A stretch of DNA of 64,000 bases from Vulcanimicrobiota bacterium (GTDB taxonomy: Bacteria > Vulcanimicrobiota > Vulcanimicrobiia > Vulcanimicrobiales > Vulcanimicrobiaceae): contig PLJL01000004.1 in the NCBI GenBank assembly GCA_003140215.1, positions 1,832,192 to 1,896,191 of the forward strand, written 5' to 3'. The stretch's first letter is position 1. Each line of letters starts with the position of its first letter. A program made the position numbers and the translations under genes. Below are positions 1 through 10,224 of the stretch, in pieces. The notes beneath the pieces were generated by a model. It saw only the letters and a list, made by a program, of their open reading frames with translations, did no database searches and was not told the DNA's origin.

Positions 1-711
1 AGGTCCCTGGCGTTCGACGCGAGCGGAGACCTGGCGGCCGCCGACTCGACGGGGCACGTAAAGTTCTTCCCGCCGCCGCTGTCCGCGACGAGCACGCCGG
101 CGGTGTCGTTCAACACCGGCACCGGCTTCGCCGGTATTGCGGCATTCAACGGTGCGGGCGACTTGTTCGTCACGGCCGCGAACGGGGTGAACGTGTTCGC
201 GCACCCCTTCACGAGTGCGAGCACCCCGTCGGCGTTCATTACCGCGCCGTCGATCAGGTCGTCGTTCGCGCTCGCGTTCGACGCGGCACAAAACCTGTAC
301 GTCGCGGCCGACACGGGCAAGATGAGCCTGTTGGTTTTCGCCCCGCCGTACTCGGGAACACCGGTCATCACGCCGGGAGTCGACGTCGTCACGCCCTACG
401 AGAGCATCGCTGTCAGCGCGAATCAGGTGATCGCACCGGCCTTGCACCTGCCGGGAAGGGTCGACGTGTACGGCTTGCCGCTCACGGCGGCGAGCACGCC
501 GAACGCCGCGATCGAAAGCGGTTCCGGAGGCATCAACGGGCCGAACTCGGTCGCGCTCGATGCGGCCGGCAATCTCTACGTCATGAACACCGGCAATGGG
601 TCGGTGACGGTGTACTCGCTGCCGATCCCAACCGGAGGTGGTCTGCCGACGGTCACCCTGCAGATGCCCGCCGGAACCTTCAACTTCTGGGGGATCGCGG
701 TCGGGAGGTGA
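1..711 (+). CDS. NHL/beta-propeller-like secreted protein, 3' part only
   Basis: The frame is open from base 1, so the N-terminus lies outside the window; about 236 residues are visible. The sequence repeats a unit of the form 'SVALDAAGNLYV...VTVYSLP' (for example 'NSVALDAAGNLYVMNTGNG' near the end), with threonine/serine-proline linkers such as 'SATSTPAVSF'. This is the pattern of NHL or SMP-30-like beta-propeller blades. Such proteins are usually exported and bind ligands or surfaces; no catalytic residues are recognisable. The role is unknown. An upstream signal peptide is expected but not visible. The downstream 112-base gap holds only GC-rich sequence with a 10-bp palindrome at 751-760. 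Confidence 0.75.
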   Translation, partial: RSLAFDASGDLAAADSTGHVKFFPPPLSATSTPAVSFNTGTGFAGIAAFNGAGDLFVTAANGVNVFAHPFTSASTPSAFITAPSIRSSFALAFDAAQNLYVAADTGKMSLLVFAPPYSGTPVITPGVDVVTPYESIAVSANQVIAPALHLPGRVDVYGLPLTAASTPNAAIESGSGGINGPNSVALDAAGNLYVMNTGNGSVTVYSLPIPTGGGLPTVTLQMPAGTFNFWGIAVGR

Positions 712-823
712 GCGGGGGCTGAGCCGGCGACGGCGGCCGGCCCAGGAAGGGTGGGCCCACGGGGCGGTGGAAGTCCGAATTCCTTAGGTCACACCGCGCA
801 AGCGTCTGATTGGAGTGGATCGT

Positions 824-1588
824 ATGCGTGTGAAGTCATTCTTGCTCGTCGCAGCTCTGGCCGCGTTGAGCGCCTCGCCGGCTCTGGCGCAGAACGCGGC
901 GCCGCCCGGGAATGCACCGCCGGCGGTCCGGCCGCCGGCCATGGACGCCGCCTATCCGTTGGGCACCGCGTATCGCGACATCGGGCGGGCCGAACAGGCC
1001 GGCGCGACGGGTCATTACATCGACGCCGCGCGGTCGCACTACCGCGCCGGGATCGACCGGTACGGGCGCAACGACGACGCCGGTGCGGCGGCCGAGGCCC
1101 GCGCCGCGTCCGACCTCGCGCGCGTCGCGCTCGACGAGCGGCCGGCGCCCGATCGCAGCGGGCCCAAGGACGTCCCGGCCCCACCCTCGCCACGGCCGAT
1201 GCCGGGTGGGTCGCACGACGGCGGCGCTCCGGGCGCCATGGTGCACGTCCGGAGCGCGATGCCACGCATCGAGGGGATGCCGTTCTTCTCGTTCGGCGGC
1301 GACGGAGCGCTCATGGGGATGCGCCGGGGCGGCTACGACGCGACGCGGCTGGCTGAGATCTTGAAGGTCGAGACGGGTGCCGAAGCGCGGCAGCTCGCGC
1401 AGGGCGCGGTCGACGCGAACGGTGCGGCCCAGCGTGCCGCGTTGGCGGGCAACGTGAGCGAAGCGGCGCGCCAGACGCGCATCAGCGACGACTTGGCCGC
1501 CGCCGTGCGCGACATCGCCGCGATCAATCATCCGGAGCTGCGCAACGGGACGCGGATGCTCCGCATCGAGCGCAGCATGTCGATGTAA
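824..1588 (+). CDS. Small secreted protein of unknown function
   Basis: 254 residues. The ATG at 824 is preferred over a GTG at 815 because GGAG lies at 812-815, about 8 nt before it. The N-terminus is a clear signal peptide (basic MRVK, a hydrophobic stretch, then an A-L-A-Q cleavage site around residue 23). The mature part is rich in Ala, Arg, Asp and Pro. It contains two helical segments with repeated 'R-A-E-Q-A' and 'A-R-Q' patterns and a Pro/Gly-rich centre (residues about 110-145). I recognise no family. It stands alone between the propeller gene and the lig operon, and a strong hairpin follows it. It is probably periplasmic. Confidence 0.7.
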   Translation: MRVKSFLLVAALAALSASPALAQNAAPPGNAPPAVRPPAMDAAYPLGTAYRDIGRAEQAGATGHYIDAARSHYRAGIDRYGRNDDAGAAAEARAASDLARVALDERPAPDRSGPKDVPAPPSPRPMPGGSHDGGAPGAMVHVRSAMPRIEGMPFFSFGGDGALMGMRRGGYDATRLAEILKVETGAEARQLAQGAVDANGAAQRAALAGNVSEAARQTRISDDLAAAVRDIAAINHPELRNGTRMLRIERSMSM

Positions 1589-1597
1589 TCGGTCCAT

Positions 1598-1629
1598 CCC
1601 GAGCTCCGTCGAGGGTGACGGGGCTCGGG
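1598..1629 (+). terminator. Strong GC hairpin without a T-run, between the secreted protein and the lig operon
   Basis: CCCGAGCTCCGTC (1598-1610) pairs with GACGGGGCTCGGG (1617-1629) along 13 positions, with one G.T wobble and a 6-nt loop. No T tract follows, so it is not a classical intrinsic terminator. It could be a U-less terminator, an RNA-stabilising 3' end, or an operator for the lig genes that start about 30 bases on. Confidence 0.5.
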
Positions 1630-1657
1630 GGCGCGATTGGGGAAGCTCGGGCCCCCT

Positions 1658-2365
1658 ATGGGCGGGATCGTGGTTCGGAAGATTGAGCGCTCGCCGGCAG
1701 CGCAGCTCGCGCCGTTGGCCGAGCGCGGCGTCGCGACCGTTCACGAGGCGCTGGGCCGCACCGGCTTGATGGCCGCGTACATGCGACCCATCTACCCGGG
1801 CGCATCGATCGCCGGCAACGCCGTGACCGTCACCGTCGCGCCGGGCGACAACACGATGATCCACGTCGTGGTCGAGCTGTGCCAGGCCGGCGACGTCGTG
1901 GTCGTCGTCCCCACCTCGCCCTGCGAGGACGGATACTTCGGCGACCTCTTCGGCGGTGCGCTCAAGGCGCGCGGCGTGCTCGGTGTCGTCATCGAAGCCG
2001 GTTGCCGCGACATTCGCACGCTCAAGGAGATGGTGTTTCCGGTGTGGTCCAAGGCCGTGTTCGCGCAGGGCACGGTCAAGGAAACGCTCGGCGACATCAA
2101 CCTGCCGCTGGTGTGCGCCGGGCGCAGGGTCGAGCCCGGCGATGCGATCGTCGCCGACGACGACGGCGTTTTGGTGGTCCCGCGCGCCCGCATCGTCGAG
2201 GCGCTTGACGCCTCGCGCGCCCGCATCGACAAAGAAGCGACGAACCGGCGCCGCTTCGCCGCCGGTGAAGTCGGTTTGGACGTCTACGGCATGCGCGAGA
2301 AGTTGGCGGGCAAGGGCCTCGCCTACTACGACGATGCAGCCGCGCTCGACGGTGTTCGCCGGTGA
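1658..2365 (+). CDS. ligK: 4-carboxy-4-hydroxy-2-oxoadipate (CHA) aldolase / oxaloacetate decarboxylase
   Basis: 235 residues, RraA-like fold. It cleaves CHA to pyruvate and oxaloacetate, the last step of protocatechuate 4,5-cleavage; the family also decarboxylates oxaloacetate. Diagnostic stretches are 'GVATVHEALGRTGLM' near the N-terminus, 'PGDNTMIHVVVELCQ', 'VVIEAGCRDIRTLKEM' (the Arg-Asp pair at the metal/substrate site) and 'GDAIVADDDGVLVVP'. Start: ATG 1658 is the natural methionine, but TTG 1637 and GTG 1670 are in frame and the alignment to the family could begin at 1670. It is the first gene of the lig operon, and its stop overlaps the galD start (TGATG). Function is well supported; the start is uncertain. 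Confidence 0.88.
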   Translation: MGGIVVRKIERSPAAQLAPLAERGVATVHEALGRTGLMAAYMRPIYPGASIAGNAVTVTVAPGDNTMIHVVVELCQAGDVVVVVPTSPCEDGYFGDLFGGALKARGVLGVVIEAGCRDIRTLKEMVFPVWSKAVFAQGTVKETLGDINLPLVCAGRRVEPGDAIVADDDGVLVVPRARIVEALDASRARIDKEATNRRRFAAGEVGLDVYGMREKLAGKGLAYYDDAAALDGVRR

Positions 2366-3462
2366 TGCAGACCGCGATTGCGTGCACGCTCATGCGCGGC
2401 GGAACGTCCAAAGGTCCGTTCTTTCTGGCCTCCGACTTGCCGGCGGACGCCGCGCAACGCGACCGCGTGCTGCTGGCGCTCATGGGCTCGCCGGACGCGC
2501 GCCAGATCGACGGCCTGGGCGGCGCGGACTCGCTCACCAGTAAGGTCGCGGTCGTCGGCCCGCCCAGCCGCCCCGATGCCGACGTCGACTACCTCTTCTT
2601 GCAGGTCGTCGTCAACGAGCCGCGCGTCGATACATCGCAGAACTGCGGCAACATGCTCGCCGGGATCGGGCCCTTCGCGATCGAGAACGGGCTCGTCGCC
2701 GCGACTGCAGACGTGACGCAGGTGCGGATCCACATGGTCAACACGGCGAGCATCGCGGTCGCGCACGTGCAGACGCCGGGTGGCCGGGTCCGTTACGACG
2801 GCGAGGCGCGCATCGACGGGGTTCCCGGTACCGCCGCACCGATCGTGATCGATTTCCTCGACATCGCGGGCTCGAGCACCGGCGGCGCGCTGCTGCCCAC
2901 CGGCAACCCACGCGATGTGGTCGAGGGGATCGACGCCACGTTGATCGACAACGGCATGCCGGTCGTTGTGATGCGCGCCTCGGATTTTGGCAAGACCGGG
3001 CGCGAATCGCCGGCCGAGCTCGAAGCCGACGCCGCGCTCAAGGCCCAGGTTGAGAAGGTGCGTCTGGCCGCCGGGCGGCTCATGAACTTGGGTGACGTCA
3101 CCAAGAAGACCGTGCCGAAGATGTGTCTGGTATCGCCACCGTCCAACGGCGGCGCGGTATCGACGCGCAACTTCATCCCGCACACCGTGCACAAGGCGAT
3201 CGGCGTCTTCGGCGCCGTCAGCGTGGCGACGGCGTGCGCGTACCCCGGGACCGTTGCCGCCGACGTCGCCGCCGGCGGCGCGCTGCTGGGCGAGCGCAGC
3301 CTGGAGATCGAGCACCCGACGGGGTTCTTCACCGTCGAGCTGCGCCTGGTGAACGACAACGGCAAGCCGCGCGTCGAGCGCGCCGCGCTGCTGCGCACGG
3401 CCCGCGTGCTCATGGCCGGCGAGGTCTTCGTCCCGGGCACGGTCTGGGACGGGCAACGGTGA
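2365..3462 (+). CDS. galD: 4-oxalomesaconate tautomerase (PrpF family)
   Basis: 365 residues, starting at ATG 2365 (GTG 2362 is also possible), one base overlapping the ligK stop. PrpF-fold isomerases have two similar halves; 'ACTLMRGGTSKGPFF' at the N-terminus and 'SQNCGNMLAGIGPFAIENG' carrying the conserved Cys are typical of the family. In Sphingobium (LigU) and Pseudomonas (GalD) it converts keto/enol or geometric isomers of 4-oxalomesaconate so that the hydratase can act. Its placement between ligK and ligJ supports this role over the aconitate isomerase role of PrpF proper. The 3' end overlaps the next start (GTGA at 3459-3462). Confidence 0.85.
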   Translation: MQTAIACTLMRGGTSKGPFFLASDLPADAAQRDRVLLALMGSPDARQIDGLGGADSLTSKVAVVGPPSRPDADVDYLFLQVVVNEPRVDTSQNCGNMLAGIGPFAIENGLVAATADVTQVRIHMVNTASIAVAHVQTPGGRVRYDGEARIDGVPGTAAPIVIDFLDIAGSSTGGALLPTGNPRDVVEGIDATLIDNGMPVVVMRASDFGKTGRESPAELEADAALKAQVEKVRLAAGRLMNLGDVTKKTVPKMCLVSPPSNGGAVSTRNFIPHTVHKAIGVFGAVSVATACAYPGTVAADVAAGGALLGERSLEIEHPTGFFTVELRLVNDNGKPRVERAALLRTARVLMAGEVFVPGTVWDGQR

Positions 3463-4478
3463 TCATCGACTGTCACGGGCACTACACGACGGCGCCGAGC
3501 CCGCTCCAAGCGTTCCGCGATCGCCAGATCGCCGCGCTCGACGGGTCGGCGGCCGCGCCGTCGCCGGACGACATCCGGATCAGCGACGACCAGATCCGCG
3601 AGAGCCTGGAGAACGCCCAGCTCAAGCTGCAGCGCGAACGCGGCACCGACCTCACGATCTTCTCGCCGCGGGCTTCGGCGATGGCGCACCACGTGGGTAC
3701 CGAGCAGACCAGCTTGGCCTGGTCGCGGGCATGCAACGACCTCATCGCGCGCGTCTGCACGCTCTACCCCGAGAAGTTCGCCGGGGTCTGTCAACTGCCG
3801 CAATCGCCGGGCGTCCCGCCCGCCAACAGCGTCCTCGAGCTGGAGCGGTGCGTCAACGAGTTGGGCTTCATCGGCTGCAATCTCAATCCCGACCCGTCGG
3901 GCGGACACTGGGACGGCCCGCCGCTCACCGACCGCCACTGGTACCCACTCTACGAGAAGATGGTCGAGCTCGACGTGCCGGCGATGGTGCACGTCAGCTC
4001 GTCGTGCAACCCGAACTTCCACGCGACTGGCGCGCACTACATCAACGCCGACACGACCGCGTTCATGCAGTTTCTCACCTCCGACCTGTTCCGTGATTTC
4101 CCGGCGCTGCGCTTCGTCATCCCGCACGGCGGCGGCGCCGTGCCGTACCACTGGGGGCGTTATCGCGGCCTCGCGCAGGACATGCGAAAGCCGCCACTCG
4201 ACGAGCTGCTTCTCAACAACGTCTTCTTCGACACCTGCGTGTACCATCTGCCGGGGATCGAGCTGTTGCTCAAGGTGATCCCGGCCCGGAACATCCTGTT
4301 CGGCTCGGAGATGGTCGGCGCGGTGCGCGGGATCGATCCGCAGACCGGACACTCCTACGACGACACCAAACGTTACCTCGACGCGCTGCCGCTGGGCGCC
4401 GAGGTTCGACAGCAGATCTTCGAGGCCAACGCCGTGCGCGTGTATCCGCGCCTCGCGGCCAAACTCGCCGGAAGGTAA
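3459..4478 (+). CDS. ligJ: 4-oxalomesaconate hydratase (amidohydrolase superfamily, LigJ type)
   Basis: 339 residues, close to the 341 of Sphingobium LigJ. GTG 3459 overlaps the galD stop. The N-terminal 'IIDCHGHYTTAP' has the metal-binding HxH (His6, His8). 'VIPHGGGAVPYHWGRYRGL' and 'NILFGSEMVGAVRGIDP' are typical of the LigJ branch of the TIM-barrel amidohydrolases. It hydrates 4-oxalomesaconate to CHA, the substrate of LigK. The unrelated hydratase GalB does the same job in pseudomonads, so this organism uses the sphingomonad-type enzyme. A cytoplasmic location is likely; no signal peptide is seen. Confidence 0.87.
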   Translation: MIIDCHGHYTTAPSPLQAFRDRQIAALDGSAAAPSPDDIRISDDQIRESLENAQLKLQRERGTDLTIFSPRASAMAHHVGTEQTSLAWSRACNDLIARVCTLYPEKFAGVCQLPQSPGVPPANSVLELERCVNELGFIGCNLNPDPSGGHWDGPPLTDRHWYPLYEKMVELDVPAMVHVSSSCNPNFHATGAHYINADTTAFMQFLTSDLFRDFPALRFVIPHGGGAVPYHWGRYRGLAQDMRKPPLDELLLNNVFFDTCVYHLPGIELLLKVIPARNILFGSEMVGAVRGIDPQTGHSYDDTKRYLDALPLGAEVRQQIFEANAVRVYPRLAAKLAGR

Positions 4479-4481
4479 CCG

Positions 4482-5356
4482 TTGGACGCCGACTACCGCC
4501 CGTTTCACCCCAACCCGTCGAAGCCGCGGTACGTCCCGCCGCCGGGCGCCGTCGACGCGCACTGCCACGTGTTCGGGCCGGCCGCCACGTTTGCGTACGC
4601 CCCCGAACGCAAATACACGCCGTGCGACGCACCCAAGGAGGCGTTGTTCGAGCTGCGCGATTTCTTGGGCTTCGAGCGCAACGTGATCGTGCAAGCGAGC
4701 TGCCACGGCCGCGACAACGCCGCGCTCGTCGACGCGCTCGGCGCAGCGAACGGGAGAGCCAAAGGTGTCGCCGTCGTGCGGCCCGACATCGGCGACGACG
4801 AGCTCGCGGCACTCGATGCGGCCGGCGTCCGCGCCGTGCGCTTCAACTTCGTCAAACGGCTGGTCGACGCGACGCCGCGCGAGAACTACCTGCGGATCGC
4901 CGACAAGATCGCCCCGCTGGGCTGGCACATCGTCGTGTATTTCGAGGCGCCCGATTTGGAGTCGTTGACGCCCTTCATCACCTCGCTGCCGGGGACGATC
5001 GTGGTCGATCACATGGGCCGGCCCGACATCGCCAAGGGCGTCGAGCACCCGGACTTCGGCCGCTTCGTGCAGCTCCTCGCTGACCACGACAACATCTGGA
5101 GCAAGGTGAGCTGCCCGGAGCGGCTCACCGTGGCCGGGCCGCCCTACGACGATGTCGTGCCGTTCGCGCGAACGCTGGTCGAACGGTTTCCCGACCGCGT
5201 GCTGTGGGGTACGGATTGGCCGCACCCCAACATGACGTGGCTCGTCCCCGACGACGGCGAGCTCGTCGACGTGATCCCACGGATCGCGCCGACGCCGGCG
5301 CTGCAGCAGGCGCTCCTCGTCGACAATCCCAACCGTCTGTACTGGTCCGCGCAACG

Positions 5357-5360
<4 letters not shown>
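4482..5360 (+). CDS. ligI: 2-pyrone-4,6-dicarboxylate (PDC) lactonase
   Basis: 292 residues with TTG start 4482, three bases after ligJ. It hydrolyses PDC to 4-oxalomesaconate in the 4,5-cleavage pathway. It is a metal-independent amidohydrolase: 'VDAHCHVFGP' at residues ~24-33, 'TIVVDHMGRPD' in the middle and 'RVLWGTDWPHPN' near the C-terminus with the catalytic Asp. The similar fold of LigJ and LigI side by side is normal for this pathway. The last bases overlap ligA (ATGA at 5357-5360), implying translational coupling. Confidence 0.9.
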
Positions 5361-7542
<2,182 letters not shown>

Positions 7543-7546
<4 letters not shown>

Positions 7547-8325
7547 CCGTGATCGCGGTGCTCGGCCTGGGTGAGGCCGGTTCGCTCATCGCGCGCGATC
7601 TCGCGCGCGGCGGCGCGGCCGTGCGCGGCTGGGACCCCGAGCCGCACGGCGATCTGAGCGGTATTCCGTTCGCCCCCAACTTTGCCGCGGCGGTCGAGGG
7701 AGCCGACGTCGTGCTGTCGGTCAACTGGGCCAGCGTCGCGCTCGACGTCGCGCGCGAGGCGCTGCCGCTGCTGCGGCGCGGCTGCGTGTACGCCGACCTC
7801 AACACCGCCGGGCCCAGCCTCAAGCTCCAGCTCGCGGCGATCGTCGCGCCCAGCGGCGCAGCGTTCGTCGACGTTGCGATGATGACGCCCGTCCCGCCGC
7901 TGGGGATTCGCGTGCCGATGTTCCTTTCCGGCGCCGGATCGAACGCGCTCGCGGAGGTGCTGCGCCCGTTCGGGACGCCGATCGAGATCGTGGGGGCGCA
8001 GCCCGGTGAGGCTGCGGCGCGCAAGCTCACCCGCTCGGTGTTTTTCAAAGGGATGTCGGCGGCGGTGTGTGAGGCGCTCGAAGCGGCCCGCGCGGCGGGC
8101 GTCGAGGAATGGCTGCGCGGCGACATCGCAGCGACGTTCAGCGCCGCCGACGCGACCTTGCTCGACCGCATCATCGACGGTACGCACAAGCATGCGAAAC
8201 GGCGCGCCCACGAGATGCGCGATGCTGCGAACCTGCTCGACGAGCTCGCGGTACGCGCGCCGATCACCCGCGCGACGGTGGAGTCGCTCGAACGGCTCGT
8301 TGCCGACCGTCAGGTGTCGCGGTAG
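7543..8325 (+). CDS. 6-phosphogluconate dehydrogenase-like NAD(P) oxidoreductase with DUF1932
   Basis: 260 residues; GTG 7543 overlaps the ligC stop. The N-terminal Rossmann domain has 'VLGLGEAGSLIARDLARGG' (GxGxxG), and a beta-hydroxyacid-dehydrogenase-like core follows. The C-terminal helical part, with 'KLTRSVFFKGMSAAVCEAL', matches the DUF1932 type. Genes of this kind occur with protocatechuate 4,5-cleavage genes elsewhere, but no step of the textbook pathway needs it. It may remove a side product or act on a related hydroxy acid. It is the last gene of the operon, and its 3' end overlaps the convergent acetyltransferase by 16 bases. Confidence 0.8.
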
Positions 8326-9071
8326 ACGCGCTTGAGCAGACCGGTTCGGACGAACGCGAACTGGGCCGCCGAACGTTCGGCCGGCGAATCCGGTGCGGTC
8401 TTGAACACGGCGCGCCCGGTGCCGCGCTGGTGTGCGATTCCAAGTCGCGCTGCCAGCAGCGCGCGGTGGACTCCGCGGCCCCGAAAGCCCGGCAACACCG
8501 CGGCCGAGTAGAGCAGCGCGGTGTCGCTGGTGATCCCCAGCGCGGCCGCCCCGGCGTCGTTCCCATCGACGGTCGCGATCACCAGCGCATGCGCTGCGGC
8601 GGCGTTCACCGCGGCCGTGCGGAGCAGCAGCCCGGAATCGGCGAGGGTATCGGCGGCGGCGCGCGCGACGAGGTCGGCCCAGCGCGCGCGGTCGGTCGTC
8701 GTGCGGACGGGGATTCCGCCCGGCGCGGCCGGCGGACCGATCGTGGCTTCCAGCCCGGCCAAGGTGGGGCCGAACTCGGCGTATCCACGCGCGCTCAAGA
8801 GGGCCGCATCGCGTTCTAGGACGCTTGCTTCGACCTCGAACCGGGCCGGTGCGCCGCGCGCCGCGTAGAAGCTCTCGGCGACGGTGAGGTCGTCGTCGCG
8901 GAGCGGCCGCGCCGAGCCGGCGCCGACCGCATAGTCGATCAACGTTCCGGCGACGAAGAGCGCGTAGCCGCCGGCGACAGCGACCGCTCCGTCGCCCGCG
9001 GTGGCCGCCTCGACGTTGCGGTTCCGTAGGAAGGCGGCCCAGAAAGCCGCCTCGGCCGTACCGGCGCTCAT
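8310..9071 (-). CDS. GNAT family N-acetyltransferase
   Basis: 253 residues; ATG at 9071 is chosen because the frame upstream runs into the rplJ promoter and a repeat. The C-terminal half has the GNAT core: 'ALLYSAAVLPGFRGRGVHRA' with the acetyl-CoA R/Q-x-x-G-x-G/A loop ('RGRGVH'), followed by 'AVFKTAPDSPAERSAAQFAF'. The N-terminal half (about 120 residues) is a degenerate second GNAT-like domain of the kind that begins such two-domain acetyltransferases. The substrate is unknown. It shares its upstream region with the divergent rplJ-rplL transcript and no clear ribosome binding site is visible. Confidence 0.8.
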   Translation of the reverse strand: MSAGTAEAAFWAAFLRNRNVEAATAGDGAVAVAGGYALFVAGTLIDYAVGAGSARPLRDDDLTVAESFYAARGAPARFEVEASVLERDAALLSARGYAEFGPTLAGLEATIGPPAAPGGIPVRTTTDRARWADLVARAAADTLADSGLLLRTAAVNAAAAHALVIATVDGNDAGAAALGITSDTALLYSAAVLPGFRGRGVHRALLAARLGIAHQRGTGRAVFKTAPDSPAERSAAQFAFVRTGLLKRVYRDT

Positions 9072-9073
9072 CG

Positions 9074-9103
9074 TTGACGGCCTGCCATGCCGCGTGATAT
9101 AAG
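9074..9103 (+). promoter_or_regulatory. Sigma70-type promoter for rplJ-rplL
   Basis: TTGACG (9074-9079) and TATAAG (9098-9103) are separated by 18 bases. This is the best housekeeping-type promoter in the window and points at rplJ, predicting a 5' leader of about 190 nt. It lies right at the start codon of the divergent acetyltransferase gene. Confidence 0.6.
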
Positions 9104-9182
9104 GTGCTTTGGCTCCAATGACCGCAGGTCGACCTCCGGGTCGATAATGTGTGCTCCCACGAACACACGCCTGCCGAGGACG

Positions 9183-9201
9183 TCCTTCGACAAGCTCAGG
9201 A
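9183..9201. repeat. REP-like element (TCCTTCGACAAGCTCAGGA)
   Basis: TCCTTCGACAAGCTCAGGA is an imperfect palindrome (TCCT...AGGA ends) whose reverse strand reads 'PELVEG' in translation, a signature of a dispersed intergenic repeat found in many unrelated bacterial genomes. It sits inside the rplJ leader. No second copy was noticed in the window. Confidence 0.6.
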
Positions 9202-9248
9202 CAGGCTGGAATGACGGCAACGTCGCCGGCTCGTCGAGAGAGAAGGAG

Positions 9249-9280
9249 ACGCCTCGCCCCTGTCGGCGGAGGCGTTTTTG
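9249..9280 (+). terminator. Hairpin with T-run (attenuator) just before rplJ
   Basis: Stem ACGCCTC (9249-9255) and GAGGCGT (9269-9275), inner GCC/GGC pairing possible, then TTTTTG. It is the only good hairpin-plus-T-tract seen in the window. Its position inside the transcribed leader suggests regulated read-through rather than simple termination. Confidence 0.55.
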
Positions 9281-9300
9281 TTTCCCTCCCGGAGCACACG

Positions 9301-9849
9301 ATGCCGACCGCGAAAAAAGAAGCGACGATCGACGAACTCCGCGAGAAGATCGCGAGCGCGAAGAATCTGTTCTTCACCAACTACCAAGGTCTGACGGTCG
9401 GGGAGATCTCGAAGCTTCGCAACGAGCTCCGCAAGGACGGCAGCAGCACCTACGGGGTGGTGAAGAACACGCTCTTCAGGCGCGCGGCGAGCAAAGAGCT
9501 TGCCGCGCAACTCGACGCGGTCCTCGCAGGGCCGACCGGCGTCGTCTTCGCCGGCGACGATCCCGTCGCGCCGGCCAAGGCCCTCAAGACGTTCTCGGAC
9601 GCGACCAAGAAGGTCGACGTCAAGGCCGCCTACATCGACGGCAAGCTCGTCGATGCGGCACAAGTTCAAGCGCTCGCCGCGCTTCCACCCAAACAAGAGC
9701 TGCTCGCGAGACTCGTCGGGTCGCTCAAGAGCCCGTTGTACGGCCTCGTCATGGTCCTCAGCGGCAACCAGAGCGGCCTCGTCCGCGTCCTCAACGCGAT
9801 CCGCGAGCAAAAAAGCGCGGATCGGCCCGCTACCGCACAGGAGTCCTAA
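9301..9849 (+). CDS. rplJ: 50S ribosomal protein L10
   Basis: 182 residues; ATG 9301 has GGAG at 9291-9294. L10 forms the base of the ribosomal stalk and holds L7/L12 dimers. 'LFFTNYQGLTVGEISKLRNE' and 'YGVVKNTLFRRA' are the conserved N-terminal rRNA-binding part; the C-terminal helix that carries L7/L12 is present. It is followed after 6 bases by rplL. The usual upstream rplK-rplA and downstream rpoB-rpoC are absent here. An in-frame extension upstream to 9151 is rejected because it would pass through the leader hairpins. Confidence 0.95.
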   Translation: MPTAKKEATIDELREKIASAKNLFFTNYQGLTVGEISKLRNELRKDGSSTYGVVKNTLFRRAASKELAAQLDAVLAGPTGVVFAGDDPVAPAKALKTFSDATKKVDVKAAYIDGKLVDAAQVQALAALPPKQELLARLVGSLKSPLYGLVMVLSGNQSGLVRVLNAIREQKSADRPATAQES

Positions 9850-9855
9850 GTCATC

Positions 9856-10224
9856 ATGGCAGTCGCCGAACTCATCGATCAGATCGACAAACTCACCGTC
9901 CTCGAGCTCAACGACCTCGTCAAGCAGCTCGAAGAGAAGTACGGCGTGAGCGCCGCCGCGCCGGTCGCGGCCGCCGCACCCGCTGCTGCTGCGGCAGCCC
10001 CGGCCGCGGAGAAGACCGAATTCGACGTCGTCCTCGAAGAGGCGGGCGCCGAGAAGATCAAGGTCATCAAGGCGGTTCGCGAAGTCACCTCGCTCGGGCT
10101 GACCGAAGCGAAGGCCTTCGTCGAGAGCGCCCCCAAGGCGGTCAAGGAAGGCATCCCCAAAGACGAAGCCGAGGCCATCGCCAAGAAGCTGCAAGAAGCC
10201 GGCGCCAAGGTCAGCGTCAAGTAA
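9856..10224 (+). CDS. rplL: 50S ribosomal protein L7/L12
   Basis: 122 residues, normal length. The N-terminal dimerisation domain ('[20 protein letters not shown]') is followed by an Ala/Pro-rich hinge (residues ~35-50). The C-terminal domain binds translation factors ('[20 protein letters not shown]'). It recruits EF-Tu and EF-G to the ribosome. It is co-transcribed with rplJ. Its last 8 bases overlap the end of the convergent enol-lactonase gene, so no intrinsic terminator fits between them. Confidence 0.96.
   Translation: MAVAELIDQIDKLTVLELNDLVKQLEEKYGVSAAAPVAAAAPAAAAAAPAAEKTEFDVVLEEAGAEKIKVIKAVREVTSLGLTEAKAFVESAPKAVKEGIPKDEAEAIAKKLQEAGAKVSVK

Larger units (their letters stand above)
9110..9300 (+). 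promoter_or_regulatory. Structured leader of rplJ-rplL (L10-leader-like, with attenuator hairpin)
   Basis: The predicted 5' untranslated region holds a GTGTG/CACAC stem-loop (9149-9168), a repeat at 9183-9201, and a hairpin ACGCCTC/GAGGCGT (9249-9255 / 9269-9275) followed directly by TTTTTG. That last element has the form of an intrinsic terminator only about 20 bases before the start codon. In many bacteria L10 (with L7/L12) binds such a leader to repress its own operon, and in Bacillus this works through attenuation. The hairpins are seen; identity with the Rfam L10 leader is inferred. Confidence 0.5.

Noticed and set aside
751-1356. Plus-strand frame overlapping the secreted-protein gene
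   Set aside because: Arg/Gly/Ala-rich with no signal or motif; the overlapping frame has a signal peptide and GGAG site.
2793-5354. 853-codon open frame on the minus strand opposite galD, ligJ and ligI
   Set aside because: Its translation is Arg/Asp/Val/His-rich low complexity and lies wholly opposite well-conserved enzymes; it is a shadow caused by GC-rich codon use.
9151-9300. N-terminal extension of rplJ to 9151
   Set aside because: It would translate through the leader hairpins and REP-like repeat; ATG 9301 has GGAG and matches the L10 N-terminus.
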